Shown one piece after another: positions 1-9,360 of a stretch of DNA of 64,000 nucleotides; within the stretch, counting starts at the first letter, position 1, and the number at the start of each line of letters is the position of its first letter. The position numbers and the translations under genes are program-made. Below the pieces are notes generated by a model. The model saw only the letters and a program-made list of their open reading frames with translations. It was not told the origin of the DNA and did not search any database. Origin of the DNA: Promethearchaeota archaeon Loki_b32 (GTDB lineage: Archaea > Asgardarchaeota > Lokiarchaeia > Sigyniarchaeales > SOKP01); the NCBI GenBank assembly GCA_005223125.1, contig NJBH01000007.1, forward strand, positions 62,001 through 126,000. Reading direction: 5' to 3'.

Positions 1-896
1 AGAAATACAAAATGTTATTTATATACAATTTCAATCCAGCAAGTTCACTACCTAATCAAAATTTATTAAGAAAAGCATTATTAAATAAAGATCTATTTAT
101 AGTGGTATTAGATATGTTTCTAAATGAAACAACGAAATATGCTGACATAGTTATTCCGGCTAAATTTGATTTAGAATCACATGATATTGTATCTCCTTTT
201 TATATACCAAGTCTATCTATAAATATTGGAGGGCCCTGTCCCTATCAAAATTGTATGTCAAATTATGAGTTTTTTCAACAATTAGCATGGAAAATAGGTT
301 ATGAGGATTTATTTTTTCAGGAATCGGAAGAGACAATTTTTGATAATTGTTTAAAAATGTTGCCTTTAAAAATTCAAGAATACATTGATTTACAAGGTTA
401 TTATTTATTATTCGATAATAATTCTGTTCCTTTTAATAATTTAGAATTTCCTACTTCTAATTATCGGATTCAAGCTAGAGGTCCTCATTTTAAATTTGGA
501 AAAAATGAATTAAAGCGTAAATTTAACAAGAAGAAAAATGAATTTCTGCTTATCACACCCTCTCATTATTACTTCTTACATTCTCAATTTGGACAATTAA
601 ACACAAAATATTTAGAAGTATTTAGTAAAATATTTTTAACTTCAGAAGATATTAAAGCATTGGATTTAGTGATAGGAAGTGAAGTGTTGGTTTCTAATGA
701 ATATGGAAATGAAGTATACATCTTAGCAGAATCCCCTAATTTAAAACCGGGAACAGCTTTGATATATTCTGGTTTATCTTCAACTTTAAAGAAGAATCCA
801 AATGTGAATAATTTTATACCTGATGACCCAGAAGAACTGGGATATTCAGGTGCGTATAATTCGGCTATAGTTAAAATTACCAAAGTAAAATCCTAA
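1..896 (+). CDS. Molybdopterin oxidoreductase, C-terminal part (cut by window start)
   Basis: The reading frame is open at the window edge, so only the last ~298 residues are seen; the first ATG, at 12, is internal. The visible part has the cofactor-domain signature NPASSLPN followed by NETTKYADIVIPA, typical of the formate dehydrogenase/BisC-like molybdopterin family. A C-terminal dinucleotide-binding beta-barrel follows (LLITPSHYYFLHSQFG, then GSEVLVSNEYGNEV). Such enzymes carry out two-electron redox chemistry on small molecules. The substrate cannot be told, because the Fe-S and active-site regions lie outside the window. It does not match FwdB/FwdD closely. It converges with MBF1, 14 nt away. 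Confidence 0.8.
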   Translation, partial: KYKMLFIYNFNPASSLPNQNLLRKALLNKDLFIVVLDMFLNETTKYADIVIPAKFDLESHDIVSPFYIPSLSINIGGPCPYQNCMSNYEFFQQLAWKIGYEDLFFQESEETIFDNCLKMLPLKIQEYIDLQGYYLLFDNNSVPFNNLEFPTSNYRIQARGPHFKFGKNELKRKFNKKKNEFLLITPSHYYFLHSQFGQLNTKYLEVFSKIFLTSEDIKALDLVIGSEVLVSNEYGNEVYILAESPNLKPGTALIYSGLSSTLKKNPNVNNFIPDDPEELGYSGAYNSAIVKITKVKS

Positions 897-910
897 TATT
901 AAAAAGTGGT

Positions 911-1444
911 TTACTTCTTCTTTTTAATAAATGCGAGATCACCGAGAGAAGTTCCGCTAGATTTTTTCATGTATTTATTATTAGAAACATCAGCTTCAAT
1001 CTCAGTAACTTTTTTTATGATTTTTATTTTATACACATCTTCTATTTTTTTTGCCAATTTAATTGTAGGTTCTACTTTTCCCGTTTCAATTCTTCTAAGT
1101 AAGGAAGGTTTTTCATTTAACTTCTGAGCAAATTGATCTTGATTAAGGCCTAGTATATTCCTCGCATTTCTTATTTTTTTAGCATAATCTGGAATTATTT
1201 CTAGATCATCGATGCGAGGTTTTTTTAGAGCTTGGCGTTTTGGACGAATTGCTCTATCACGGGAGAATGAGCTTTTAATATATGTACTGGTAGAGTGTTT
1301 TTGAATTTTTACACCATGTTGGGCACAATTATGACAAACTGTAATTTTCGCTCCTTCTAATAGAACTCTTTGCCCCTTACCCCAAATTATACTCCCACAT
1401 ACAGGACATTCTTTATCAATTTCATCGTATTGTGGTTTTGGCAT
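911..1444 (-). CDS. MBF1-type transcription co-regulator (zinc ribbon + HTH)
   Basis: This is archaeal multiprotein bridging factor 1. An N-terminal zinc ribbon (C13, C16, C37, C40) is followed by a basic linker and a Cro/C1-type helix-turn-helix at about residues 85-140 (LGLNQDQFAQKL). In eukaryotes MBF1 bridges TBP and activators; archaeal forms associate with the ribosome and translation. At 177 residues the length is normal. It is divergent from PAN across 243 bp that should hold both promoters. Confidence 0.9.
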   Translation of the reverse strand: MPKPQYDEIDKECPVCGSIIWGKGQRVLLEGAKITVCHNCAQHGVKIQKHSTSTYIKSSFSRDRAIRPKRQALKKPRIDDLEIIPDYAKKIRNARNILGLNQDQFAQKLNEKPSLLRRIETGKVEPTIKLAKKIEDVYKIKIIKKVTEIEADVSNNKYMKKSSGTSLGDLAFIKKKK

Positions 1445-1687
1445 AAAATCATCTCAAATCAGATTTGTTGAAGAAAAGCTTTATATGCATAGAATTTGAT
1501 TAAAAACTCTTATAATTTACGGTTAATTAGGATTATATTTTATAATCTATAAATTTTTTAAAAATTGACATTTTTAAGTAATAGTACAGAAGTAACCTTA
1601 AATTTAAATGATTAAAAGTTTATTAATAAATTAAAGTAATTTCTTAAAAATGTACATTAAAGTGAGAAAAGAAGGGGTACACTTTTT

Positions 1688-2896
1688 TTGACTACGATTA
1701 AAGAAAAAAAGAAGAAAGAAGAAGGTAAAGATGGAGAATATCTTATAACCTATACTAGACACTTAGAGAAGCGCCTTCGAAACTTAGAAACAGAAAAACA
1801 ATTATTAGATGCAGAGCGATTAAGATTAGAACAAGAATTACATAGTCTGAGAAATGAAATTGATAGATTAAGAGAACCTCCATTAGTGTCTGCAACAATT
1901 ATAGATTTCTTAGATGAAAAGGGTAGAGCAATAGTAAAAAGTTCTACAGGACCAAGTTTCGTTGTTAATACTAGTAGAAAAGTTAAAAATGAAAAATTAG
2001 CACCAGGAACGAGAGTTGCTTTAAATCAAAGAACCTTCGCAATTATGGAGGTATTACCTACAAAATTAGATCCTTTTGTTAAAGGTATGGAAGTTATTGA
2101 TTCTATTCCCGATATATCGTATGTAGATGTTGGAGGATTAGAAGAACAATTACTAGAGGTAAGAGAATGTGTAGAACTACCTTTAAAAAAACCTGAATTA
2201 TTTAAAAAAATTGGTATTGAACCACCTAAAGGAGTTTTATTATTTGGTCCCCCAGGTACAGGAAAAACTTTATTAGCAAAAGCAGTCGCTCATGAAACAG
2301 AAGCAACATTTATAAGAATTATTGGATCTGAATTAGTTCAAAAATTTATTGGTGAAGGTGCACGCTTAGTAAGAGAAATTTTTAATTTAGCTAAACAAAA
2401 AGCCCCAACCATATTATTTATTGATGAATTAGATGCAATAGGTTCTCAAAGACTAAAGATAGCTACATCTGGAGATAGAGAAGTTCAAAGAACTCTTATG
2501 CAATTATTAAGTGAATTGGATGGATTTGAAGAAAGAGGAGATGTAAAAATCATTGGTGCAACGAATAGAGTAGATATTTTAGATCCTGCATTATTGAGAC
2601 CTGGTAGATTTGATCGTATGATTGATTTTCCAATTCCTGATGAAGAAGCTCGAGAAGCCATATTTAGAATTCACTCGAGAAATTTGAGTATTGAAGACCC
2701 TTTAGATTTTAAAAGATTAGTAAATCTCACAGAAGGTGCAACAGGAGCTGATATTAAAGCAATTTGTACAGAAGCTGGAATGTTCGCTATTAGAAAAGAT
2801 GCTGAAACGATAATCAATAAAGATTTTTTTGATGCTGTAAACAAAGTTATGAATAAAGTTAAAGACCAGTTTTTAGAATCTAGACTTTATTCTTAA
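1688..2896 (+). CDS. pan: Proteasome-activating nucleotidase PAN (AAA+ ATPase)
   Basis: PAN forms the hexameric unfoldase that feeds proteins into the archaeal 20S proteasome. It has an N-terminal coiled coil (~20-60), an OB domain (~65-125) and an AAA+ module with Walker A GPPGTGKT (~187-194), Walker B LFIDELDA (~242-249) and arginine-finger region RPGRFDR (~304). The C terminus is Leu-Tyr-Ser, the HbYX motif that opens the 20S gate. The start is TTG, preceded by a G-rich Shine-Dalgarno-like stretch (AAGGGG). The 402 residues match the family. Confidence 0.96.
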   Translation: MTTIKEKKKKEEGKDGEYLITYTRHLEKRLRNLETEKQLLDAERLRLEQELHSLRNEIDRLREPPLVSATIIDFLDEKGRAIVKSSTGPSFVVNTSRKVKNEKLAPGTRVALNQRTFAIMEVLPTKLDPFVKGMEVIDSIPDISYVDVGGLEEQLLEVRECVELPLKKPELFKKIGIEPPKGVLLFGPPGTGKTLLAKAVAHETEATFIRIIGSELVQKFIGEGARLVREIFNLAKQKAPTILFIDELDAIGSQRLKIATSGDREVQRTLMQLLSELDGFEERGDVKIIGATNRVDILDPALLRPGRFDRMIDFPIPDEEAREAIFRIHSRNLSIEDPLDFKRLVNLTEGATGADIKAICTEAGMFAIRKDAETIINKDFFDAVNKVMNKVKDQFLESRLYS

Positions 2897-2968
2897 TTTG
2901 TAATATCTATAATTTATTATAATACACTTACTTTTCTTAAATTAAATAATTGCTTTATTAATTCTTTT

Positions 2969-3460
2969 ATGGAAACTGAAATTTTACTAGGTTTAAGGCA
3001 AATTAAAGCAATTTCAGATTATCAATTTGGGAAAGAAATTACTGATATCCTTTTTGATAACTTAGAACAGATTAATTTTAGAAGATCCCCAAAAACAAAT
3101 AAAATTAGGTATGTCTATTATGAGAATAACTTATTGCTTACACTACGACCTACAAATGGGTTTTTTACTTTAACTCTTTATTCAGCCAAAAAATTAATTA
3201 ATAGCACTACTCCTCCAAAATTAAGGGTTGTTGTGTTAAATGAAATTTCAGATTTTATTAAAGAAGGAAGAAACGTTTTTTGTAAACATGTTGTTGATAT
3301 TGATGACAATTTAAGACCGTTAGATGAAGTGATTGTAGTAAATCAAGATGATGAGTTGTTAAGTATTGGCAAATTAAAAATCCCTGTTTCTTATGCAAAA
3401 TCATTCTCTAAAGGCATCGCAGTAAGTGTAAGAAAAGGAATTAATAAAGCAAAAATTTAA
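2969..3460 (+). CDS. PUA-domain RNA-binding protein
   Basis: This 163-residue protein has a pre-PUA alpha/beta region (~1-75) and a C-terminal PUA fold (~78-155). The PUA signature includes GRNVFCKHVVDID followed by DEVIVVNQDDELLSIGK. PUA domains bind structured RNA in tRNA and rRNA modification enzymes. There is no catalytic domain, so it may be a stand-alone RNA-binding adaptor, like archaeal proteins related to the C-terminal part of archaeosine tRNA-guanine transglycosylase. It lies 72 nt after PAN and 54 nt before NAC, all co-directional. Confidence 0.75.
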   Translation: METEILLGLRQIKAISDYQFGKEITDILFDNLEQINFRRSPKTNKIRYVYYENNLLLTLRPTNGFFTLTLYSAKKLINSTTPPKLRVVVLNEISDFIKEGRNVFCKHVVDIDDNLRPLDEVIVVNQDDELLSIGKLKIPVSYAKSFSKGIAVSVRKGINKAKI

Positions 3461-3514
3461 ATCTCGAATTATTATATAATTTTAGAGATATAACAGAATT
3501 TAAAGTGAAGAATA

Positions 3515-3994
3515 GTGGTAAAATTACCAAAAGAAATGCAAAGTAAAGTAAAGAGTAAGCCTAAGCGTCCTCAACCCTCTGTTAAGCGAGATGGACAGCA
3601 ATTTGGTTCAAGACAAATGCGGAGAAGGATGGCACAACAAGGTGTAGATATGGAACCTATCGATGCTACAAGAGTTATTATAGAGGGCCCCGAAAAAACA
3701 ATGGTAATAGATCAACCCGAAGTTTTTCTGATGAAACAAGCGGGCCAAGAAATATATCAGGTAATAGGACAAGGAGAAGAGGTTTCTCCGGAGGATCTTA
3801 CAATTGAAAGTATGGAAGCAGAAATAGATATACCCGCTATAGAAGATTCTGAGATAAAACCTACGATAACAGAAAATGATATAATGCTAGTTGCTGCTCA
3901 AGCAAATGTAGATAAGAAAGAGGCAGAATCTGTTTTGAAAGAATGCAATGGAGACATAGCAAAAGCTATATTATTTTTAAAAAATAGACTTTAG
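3515..3994 (+). CDS. nac: Nascent polypeptide-associated complex protein (aNAC)
   Basis: This is the archaeal homologue of NAC-alpha, which binds nascent chains at the ribosome exit tunnel. The NAC beta-barrel spans about 48-95 (QEIYQVIGQGEE). A C-terminal UBA domain (~117-158) includes LVAAQANVDKKEAESVL. The basic N-terminal extension is longer than in many archaeal NACs and could aid ribosome contact. The start is GTG. With PAN and the PUA protein it forms a protein-fate neighbourhood. Confidence 0.93.
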   Translation: MVKLPKEMQSKVKSKPKRPQPSVKRDGQQFGSRQMRRRMAQQGVDMEPIDATRVIIEGPEKTMVIDQPEVFLMKQAGQEIYQVIGQGEEVSPEDLTIESMEAEIDIPAIEDSEIKPTITENDIMLVAAQANVDKKEAESVLKECNGDIAKAILFLKNRL

Positions 3995-4073
3995 AGTGTA
4001 AACGTAGGTTAAATGATAAAGATTAAGAATTATAGAATTTTTAATATTCAAAAAGCACACAATTAAATTTTAT

Positions 4074-4427
4074 ATGTCAAAAATTAAAAAAAAAAGATTT
4101 GAAACTGCATCTGAGATTTCTGAACTAGATGTGAAATTTTATAAAATTATTCAGTTTTCTGGTTGGTTATTTTTATTTACACTCATTGGATTTATGGGAG
4201 CTTGGATACTCTTAGACTCCATTTTAGAACTAATAGTTTTAGATCTAACGGCCATGACTTTTACTTTTATAATCTTTATCGGAACAAATTCAGCAATTAG
4301 TTTTGCGTTAGCTACAAAGATAAAAAGTAATAAAGCTGAAAAGCGAAAATTCTTTCTTGACTGGTTATTAGGAGAATTCTTATTCTGTACGTTGGCAATT
4401 TTTGCTGTTGCGGCATATGTATGGTAG
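4074..4427 (+). CDS. Small membrane protein, three predicted helices, unknown function
   Basis: I do not recognise a family. The 117-residue product has a basic N terminus (KIKKKRF) and hydrophobic segments at about 27-48, 52-80 and 94-117, with a charged KSNKAEKRK loop before the last. The positive-inside rule puts the N terminus and this loop in the cytoplasm. It follows NAC by 80 nt and is convergent with the cupin gene. Confidence 0.6.
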   Translation: MSKIKKKRFETASEISELDVKFYKIIQFSGWLFLFTLIGFMGAWILLDSILELIVLDLTAMTFTFIIFIGTNSAISFALATKIKSNKAEKRKFFLDWLLGEFLFCTLAIFAVAAYVW

Positions 4428-4477
4428 AAAATTCTTTAAAATTATTCTCTTAATAAATAAGATTAGATTTTTTGTTG

Positions 4478-4804
4478 TTATTTATAGTCTTCTCTACATG
4501 GATTAAAAACATCAATCACTTCAGCAGTTTCTAATATTATTGCTCCATGCTTTTCATTAGAATCAAAAACATAACTATCTCCTTCTTTAACTATAAATTC
4601 GCCATTCTCTGTTATAAATTTAAGTTTACCTTTTATAACATATCCAATTTGGTGTTCCTTATGACTATGGATGGGGACTTCAGCATTTTCTTCAAGTGTA
4701 AAATGACATAACATTAAAGAATCATTATATAATAAAGTTCTTCGAAAAATCCCTTCTAAAGCTTCTATAGGCGGAATATTTTGTTTGCTTTCAAAATTTG
4801 CCAT
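4478..4804 (-). CDS. Single-domain cupin protein
   Basis: A small beta-barrel of 108 residues. Cupin motif 1 appears as HSHKEHQIGYVIKG (two His and a Glu/Gln position for metal) and motif 2 as GDSYVFDSNEKHG. Such stand-alone cupins are metal-dependent enzymes or ligand-binding regulators; the substrate is unknown. It has its own promoter region, shared with no close neighbour. Confidence 0.82.
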   Translation of the reverse strand: MANFESKQNIPPIEALEGIFRRTLLYNDSLMLCHFTLEENAEVPIHSHKEHQIGYVIKGKLKFITENGEFIVKEGDSYVFDSNEKHGAIILETAEVIDVFNPCREDYK

Positions 4805-5170
4805 ATTAAAGGTTCACTTTTAGATATTTCAATCATAATTTTTTATTTAAATATACTTAGTATTACTTCTTATAAAGTTTTTACAGTAAAATCTTAGAAA
4901 AATTGAGAATTTCTTCGACATAAATTTATATCCTTTATAATCACAGAATTAATAAATTAGAAATTGAAATGTCTCCAAAAAATTAAGAACCTCATCGTTA
5001 TTTTTTTAAGCAGCTTTTTAACTAGCAAATAAAGTGTTAATAAAATAAGTTTAAATTGGAAAAACAAATAAATTTTTATATCAAAAGAGGTAAAATATTA
5101 ACGATAATAAACAATTAATAATTCTCTAAATTCAGTTCATATTACCGACAAAACTTTTTAATCAAAATTA

Positions 5171-5180
5171 GTATATAATT
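5171..5180 (+). promoter_or_regulatory. TATA-like element upstream of nrdD
   Basis: The sequence GTATATAATT lies about 55 nt before the TTG start of nrdD. It is the best TATA-box match in the region and is placed to start transcription within the direct repeats that follow. Confidence 0.4.
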
Positions 5181-5184
5181 TCAC

Positions 5185-5211
5185 TATTTAAAAATTAATT
5201 ATTTAAAAATT
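5185..5211 (+). repeat. Two 12-bp direct repeats (TATTTAAAAATT) before nrdD
   Basis: Exact copies of TATTTAAAAATT lie at 5185-5196 and 5200-5211, 15 bp centre to centre, between the TATA-like element and the start codon. Each copy is itself nearly palindromic, as expected for an operator that binds dimers. In a genome this AT-rich, chance is a real alternative. Confidence 0.35.
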
Positions 5212-5231
5212 GATAAAGGGGTATACTTACA

Positions 5232-7367
5232 TTGGTATTGGTATCAAATTCTGAACCTACAAAAGAAAAGGAAGTTAAAAATATAAATCGCAAATATTTA
5301 ACTAAATTATTACCAAAAGTTTTTAGAACAGAAGGTGATGTAGTACCCTTCGATCTTGTTAAAATAGAACAAAGCCTAATAAATGAGACGGGTTTAGACC
5401 AAGATTCAGTTGCTATGATCACTGAATTAGTAGTTAGAAGAATAATCTCGTCTGGAATACGATTTTTATCAGGTCCTCATATAAGAGAGATTGTGTGCTC
5501 TATCTTATCTGAGCAACATTTTGAAGAAGAACGTAAATTATATACAAGGATTGGAATGCCTTTAATGGATTATGAAGCAATTTTAGAGTATGGAGTAGAT
5601 GAAAATGCAAATCAAGATATGAACCCTGAAAGTATTCATCACTGGGCTGCAAATAGAATATCAGATGAATATGCTCTTTTAAGGATATTAAATTCTGAGG
5701 AAGCTCATGCTCATTTGTTTGGTGATATCCATGTACATATGTTAAGATACTTTGATTTAAGACCGTTTTGTCAAGAATGGGATCCACGAATGGTTCTGGA
5801 ACATGGATTACCCCCTGTTGAGAGTTGGGCACACTGTAGTAAATCAGGTCCTGCAGGAAGCTTACGTGTGGCGGTAACTCATCTTGCTAAATGGCTTGGT
5901 ATTATTCAAGGTGAATTTAGTGGCGGACAAGGATATGATTATATAACTACGTTTTTAGCACCATATGCTCGTGGTCTTTCTAATAGAGAAATTGAACAAT
6001 CAATGCAATGTCTAATATTTGAGACAAATCAAATCTTTGCTGCTCGAGGAGGACAGGTACCATTTACTTCAATTTCTTGTACTCCTACTATCCCTGATGG
6101 TCTATTGAATATTCCTGCTGTTGGTCCGCATGGAAATTTAACTGGAACTTATGGAGATTATAAAGAAGAATGCCTTAAACTTTTTGATGCTTTAACTGAT
6201 GTGTATATTCAAGGTGACTATAATGGGAAGCTTTTTGCATTTCCAAAACATGAGATTAAAATTAAGAAGGAATGGTTGCGAGAATTTGAACCATCTTATT
6301 TGAAAATAATGGAAGAAGTAGCAACTATGGGGACGCCATATTTCCTTAACATGTGTCCAGATTGGATGCCAGATGAAATTCACAGTCAATGCTGCAGGAA
6401 ATTTCTAAGTGGAAATCAAATTATTGAACAGTGTATTCTTGATCCTGAAAAACGGAAAAATGCTAACGTTTGGGAAAATTATGTTACCATTGGATCACTA
6501 CAAAGTGTTAGTTTAAATCTTCCTCGGTATGCTTATTTATCTAAAAATGAGGATGATTATTTTACAATATTGGATAAGAAAATTGAACTTTCTGCGAGAA
6601 TTTTACGAAAAAAGTGGAATTTGATGGAGAGAAGATTGAAAACTGGACACTTACCTCTATGTAGTGGTAAAATAAATGGTAAACCGATTTTTAATATAAA
6701 TGATCAGAACCTATCGATAGGATTTACTGGATTAAATGAGGCTGTGAAAAGTCTAACTGGATATGAATTACATGAAACTGATACTTCATATAATTTAGGA
6801 AAGAAAATATTGAATTATATGGTCGCAAAGTGTAATACCATGACAGAAAGAGATAAAAAATATTACTCTCTATGGGAACAGCCAGCAGAATCAACAAGTA
6901 ACCGTCTTGCACGATTAGATTTAAAACATTTTCCTAAAAAAGCCATAGTGCAATCATCTGGTAAATCAGCTTATTACACTAATTCTGACCATTTTAGGTA
7001 TGATGCTGAAATCCCATTATCAGACCGTATTAAGAAACAAGGTGATCTTCATCCAATTGTAAACGGGGGTGTTATTACACATATTTGGTTAGGGGAACAA
7101 AAACCCGATATTAAGGGTTTATGGGAACTTACAAAAAATATTTGTCTTAATACAAACACAGCTTATTTTGCTTATACACCAGATTTTACTTTCTGTCCTC
7201 ATTGCAGAAAGATGTTCAGAGGCGGAAGCTTTATATGTCCTCAATGTAATTCAGGAGATGTAAAAGTATATTCAAGAGTTACAGGATATTATAGTGAAGT
7301 AAATAGATACAATCCAGGAAAAATAGCAGAATGGAAAGCTCGTAAACGAGAAAATTTATTTAATTAG
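5232..7367 (+). CDS. nrdD: Anaerobic (class III) ribonucleoside-triphosphate reductase
   Basis: Converts ribonucleoside triphosphates to deoxyribonucleotides under strict anaerobiosis using a glycyl radical. An ATP-cone regulatory domain comes first (~30-110). The catalytic barrel carries WAHCSKSG and FTSISCTPTIP, whose cysteines match the two active-site thiols. The C-terminal zinc site has CPHC and CPQC. The radical glycine is in RVTGYY at about residue 685, placed as in the E. coli enzyme. The TTG start has a strong AAGGGG Shine-Dalgarno. No NrdG activase gene lies in the window. Confidence 0.95.
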   Translation: MVLVSNSEPTKEKEVKNINRKYLTKLLPKVFRTEGDVVPFDLVKIEQSLINETGLDQDSVAMITELVVRRIISSGIRFLSGPHIREIVCSILSEQHFEEERKLYTRIGMPLMDYEAILEYGVDENANQDMNPESIHHWAANRISDEYALLRILNSEEAHAHLFGDIHVHMLRYFDLRPFCQEWDPRMVLEHGLPPVESWAHCSKSGPAGSLRVAVTHLAKWLGIIQGEFSGGQGYDYITTFLAPYARGLSNREIEQSMQCLIFETNQIFAARGGQVPFTSISCTPTIPDGLLNIPAVGPHGNLTGTYGDYKEECLKLFDALTDVYIQGDYNGKLFAFPKHEIKIKKEWLREFEPSYLKIMEEVATMGTPYFLNMCPDWMPDEIHSQCCRKFLSGNQIIEQCILDPEKRKNANVWENYVTIGSLQSVSLNLPRYAYLSKNEDDYFTILDKKIELSARILRKKWNLMERRLKTGHLPLCSGKINGKPIFNINDQNLSIGFTGLNEAVKSLTGYELHETDTSYNLGKKILNYMVAKCNTMTERDKKYYSLWEQPAESTSNRLARLDLKHFPKKAIVQSSGKSAYYTNSDHFRYDAEIPLSDRIKKQGDLHPIVNGGVITHIWLGEQKPDIKGLWELTKNICLNTNTAYFAYTPDFTFCPHCRKMFRGGSFICPQCNSGDVKVYSRVTGYYSEVNRYNPGKIAEWKARKRENLFN

Positions 7368-7497
7368 CTTTTTTTATTTTATTTTTAATTCTAATTGGAT
7401 TCAATAGTTTTATACTAAATTCTGACCTTAAGAAAGTTAAAAAATATTTTTCTGTTTTTTAATTTGAGTTTTTAAATCATTAAAAAATATTATACTT

Positions 7498-7815
7498 ATG
7501 TCTGAGAAGAGTTCTCTTAAAGATATCCAACGTATTATACATGATTGGATCATCAAACATGGAGGTTACTGGACTCCATTAGCAATGTTATCTGCTGTTA
7601 TAGAAGAAGTTGGCGAATTAGCAAAAGAAATTAACCATCTTGAAGGATATAAACCAAAAAAAAATAATATTAAAGAAGCTAAGGTTGGTGAGGAACTAGC
7701 CGACATTATTTATGCTGTAGTATGTATTGCAAATTATTATAAAATTGATTTAAATACCGAATTAAAGAATGTGATTGAAAAATATTCAGAGAGAGACTCA
7801 AATCGTTTTACTTAA
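7498..7815 (+). CDS. MazG-like nucleotide pyrophosphohydrolase
   Basis: A 105-residue all-alpha NTP pyrophosphohydrolase of the MazG/dCTPase-like superfamily. The metal-binding signature is EEVGELAKEI followed by EELADIIY, i.e. EExxE...ExxD. It hydrolyses (d)NTPs to NMP and pyrophosphate, usually to clear non-canonical nucleotides. Lying 130 nt after nrdD on the same strand, a dNTP-pool cleaning role is a reasonable inference. Confidence 0.88.
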   Translation: MSEKSSLKDIQRIIHDWIIKHGGYWTPLAMLSAVIEEVGELAKEINHLEGYKPKKNNIKEAKVGEELADIIYAVVCIANYYKIDLNTELKNVIEKYSERDSNRFT

Positions 7816-7997
7816 ACGAATGGTTAGTTTATGAGGCAATTAAATATACGAATCATGTATTTCATTAATCCGAAAAAAAAAATTTGTAGTTTTATTATGA
7901 TCATTGTTCTTATTTGAAAAATTTTAATTATTTAGAATGTTCTAATTGTTAAAAAAATCAGAAAGATAATAAACACAAATAAATTAATACAAAAAAG

Positions 7998-9176
7998 ATG
8001 CAGGAAAAGGGTCTAGAGAAACAGGAAATACTTAGGATATTGGAAAAGAAATTGGAGAAAGATTTTTCATATAGCACAGGTTCAGTTTTAGGATCGATGT
8101 GTACTGAACCTTTAGATTTGGGTGTAGAGATTTATATGAAATATATATCTAAAAATCTCGGAGATCCTGGATTATTTTTAGGAACCGCTGCCTTAGAAGA
8201 AGAGTTAGTTTCTGAAATTGGCAAACTATTTAATGAAAAAAACATAATAGGAACCTTCACTACTGGAGGCTCAGAAGCAAACCTAATAGCAATGAGGATT
8301 GCTAAAAAATTAAGACCAGATATCAAAAGCCCGGAAGTTGTAGTTCCTTGTTCTGCTCATATTTCTTTTGATAAAGCAGCAGATTTACTTGGAATTAAGC
8401 TAAGAAAGGCAACATTAAATGATAATTTTGAATTAAATCTAACCCATTTTGAATCACTTATAAATAGAAATACATGTGGTGTTGTAGGAATTGCAGGAAC
8501 TACATCATTAGGCTTAATTGATCCAATAGAAGAGATTGGAACACTTATTAAAGATAAAGATATATTTTTTCATATCGACGCTGCATTTGGAGGATTTATA
8601 TTACCTTTTTTAAAAAAATTGAACTATACAATACCCGCATGGGATTTTTCTGTAAATGCTGTTGATTCAATAACAGCAGATCCACATAAAATGGGATTAG
8701 GAATTATACCTTCTGGAGGATTTTTTTTAAGAGATCCCTCAATTTTACAAAAAATAGGATTTGAAATTCCTTATCTAGCTGGAGGGAATTTTAAGCATTT
8801 CCATATTGTAGGGACTAGATCTGGAGGAACAGTTATAGCATTTTGGGCAATTTTAAAATCATTAGGATTCAACGGTTTTGTAAAAATCGTAAAAAGGTGT
8901 ATGGACAATACGAAGTATTTATCTAGCCAAATCAATGATATTACAGGAATTAAACTTGTAACTAATCCAGTAACTAATGTTGTAGGTATTACAACTGAAA
9001 GTGGTGAGAGTATTTGTAAAATTGATGAGGATTTACGAAAAAGAAATTGGATGTTAGGAAAATTTGAAGAGTTCAATCTAATTAGAGTAGTCATTATGCC
9101 TCACGTCCAAAAATCCCATTTACAAAATTTTATTGAAGATTTAACGAAAATCATAAAAAAGTTGAAAATTACCTAG
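7998..9176 (+). CDS. mfnA: MfnA-type L-tyrosine/L-aspartate decarboxylase (PLP, group II)
   Basis: A group II PLP decarboxylase of 392 residues, the usual MfnA length. The Schiff-base lysine is K231 in ADPHKMG, and the PLP-binding Asp is in HIDAAFGGF. Archaeal MfnA homologues make tyramine for methanofuran or, as aspartate 1-decarboxylases, beta-alanine for coenzyme A; sequence alone does not decide. This window encodes both an MfnB and most of the CoA pathway, so either or both activities would fit. Confidence 0.88.
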   Translation: MQEKGLEKQEILRILEKKLEKDFSYSTGSVLGSMCTEPLDLGVEIYMKYISKNLGDPGLFLGTAALEEELVSEIGKLFNEKNIIGTFTTGGSEANLIAMRIAKKLRPDIKSPEVVVPCSAHISFDKAADLLGIKLRKATLNDNFELNLTHFESLINRNTCGVVGIAGTTSLGLIDPIEEIGTLIKDKDIFFHIDAAFGGFILPFLKKLNYTIPAWDFSVNAVDSITADPHKMGLGIIPSGGFFLRDPSILQKIGFEIPYLAGGNFKHFHIVGTRSGGTVIAFWAILKSLGFNGFVKIVKRCMDNTKYLSSQINDITGIKLVTNPVTNVVGITTESGESICKIDEDLRKRNWMLGKFEEFNLIRVVIMPHVQKSHLQNFIEDLTKIIKKLKIT

Positions 9177-9360
9177 AAGATATTTTTGATATTCATTTGT
9201 TATGTAAAACCCTAATATTTTTCTTCCCTAATCATGCAAAATTCTTAAATTACCCTTTTTACTAGTGTATTTAGAAAAAAAATATATTTAAGACTAATTA
9301 CTATTTAATTATTAGTAAGATTTTTCGGGAGTTTAATTTCAAAAACTTGGAATTAACATT

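Larger units (their letters stand above)
4805..5231. other. Intergenic region with nrdD promoter
   Basis: There is no gene here. The stretch is strongly AT-rich. Its right end holds the likely nrdD promoter and a pair of direct repeats, listed separately. I see no RNA or repeat structure in the left half. Confidence 0.6.

Noticed and set aside
1-896. Formylmethanofuran dehydrogenase subunit B or D (tempting because MfnA/MfnB are in the window)
   Set aside because: The NPASSLPN and C-terminal barrel features fit the general formate dehydrogenase/BisC-like family better than FwdB or FwdD.
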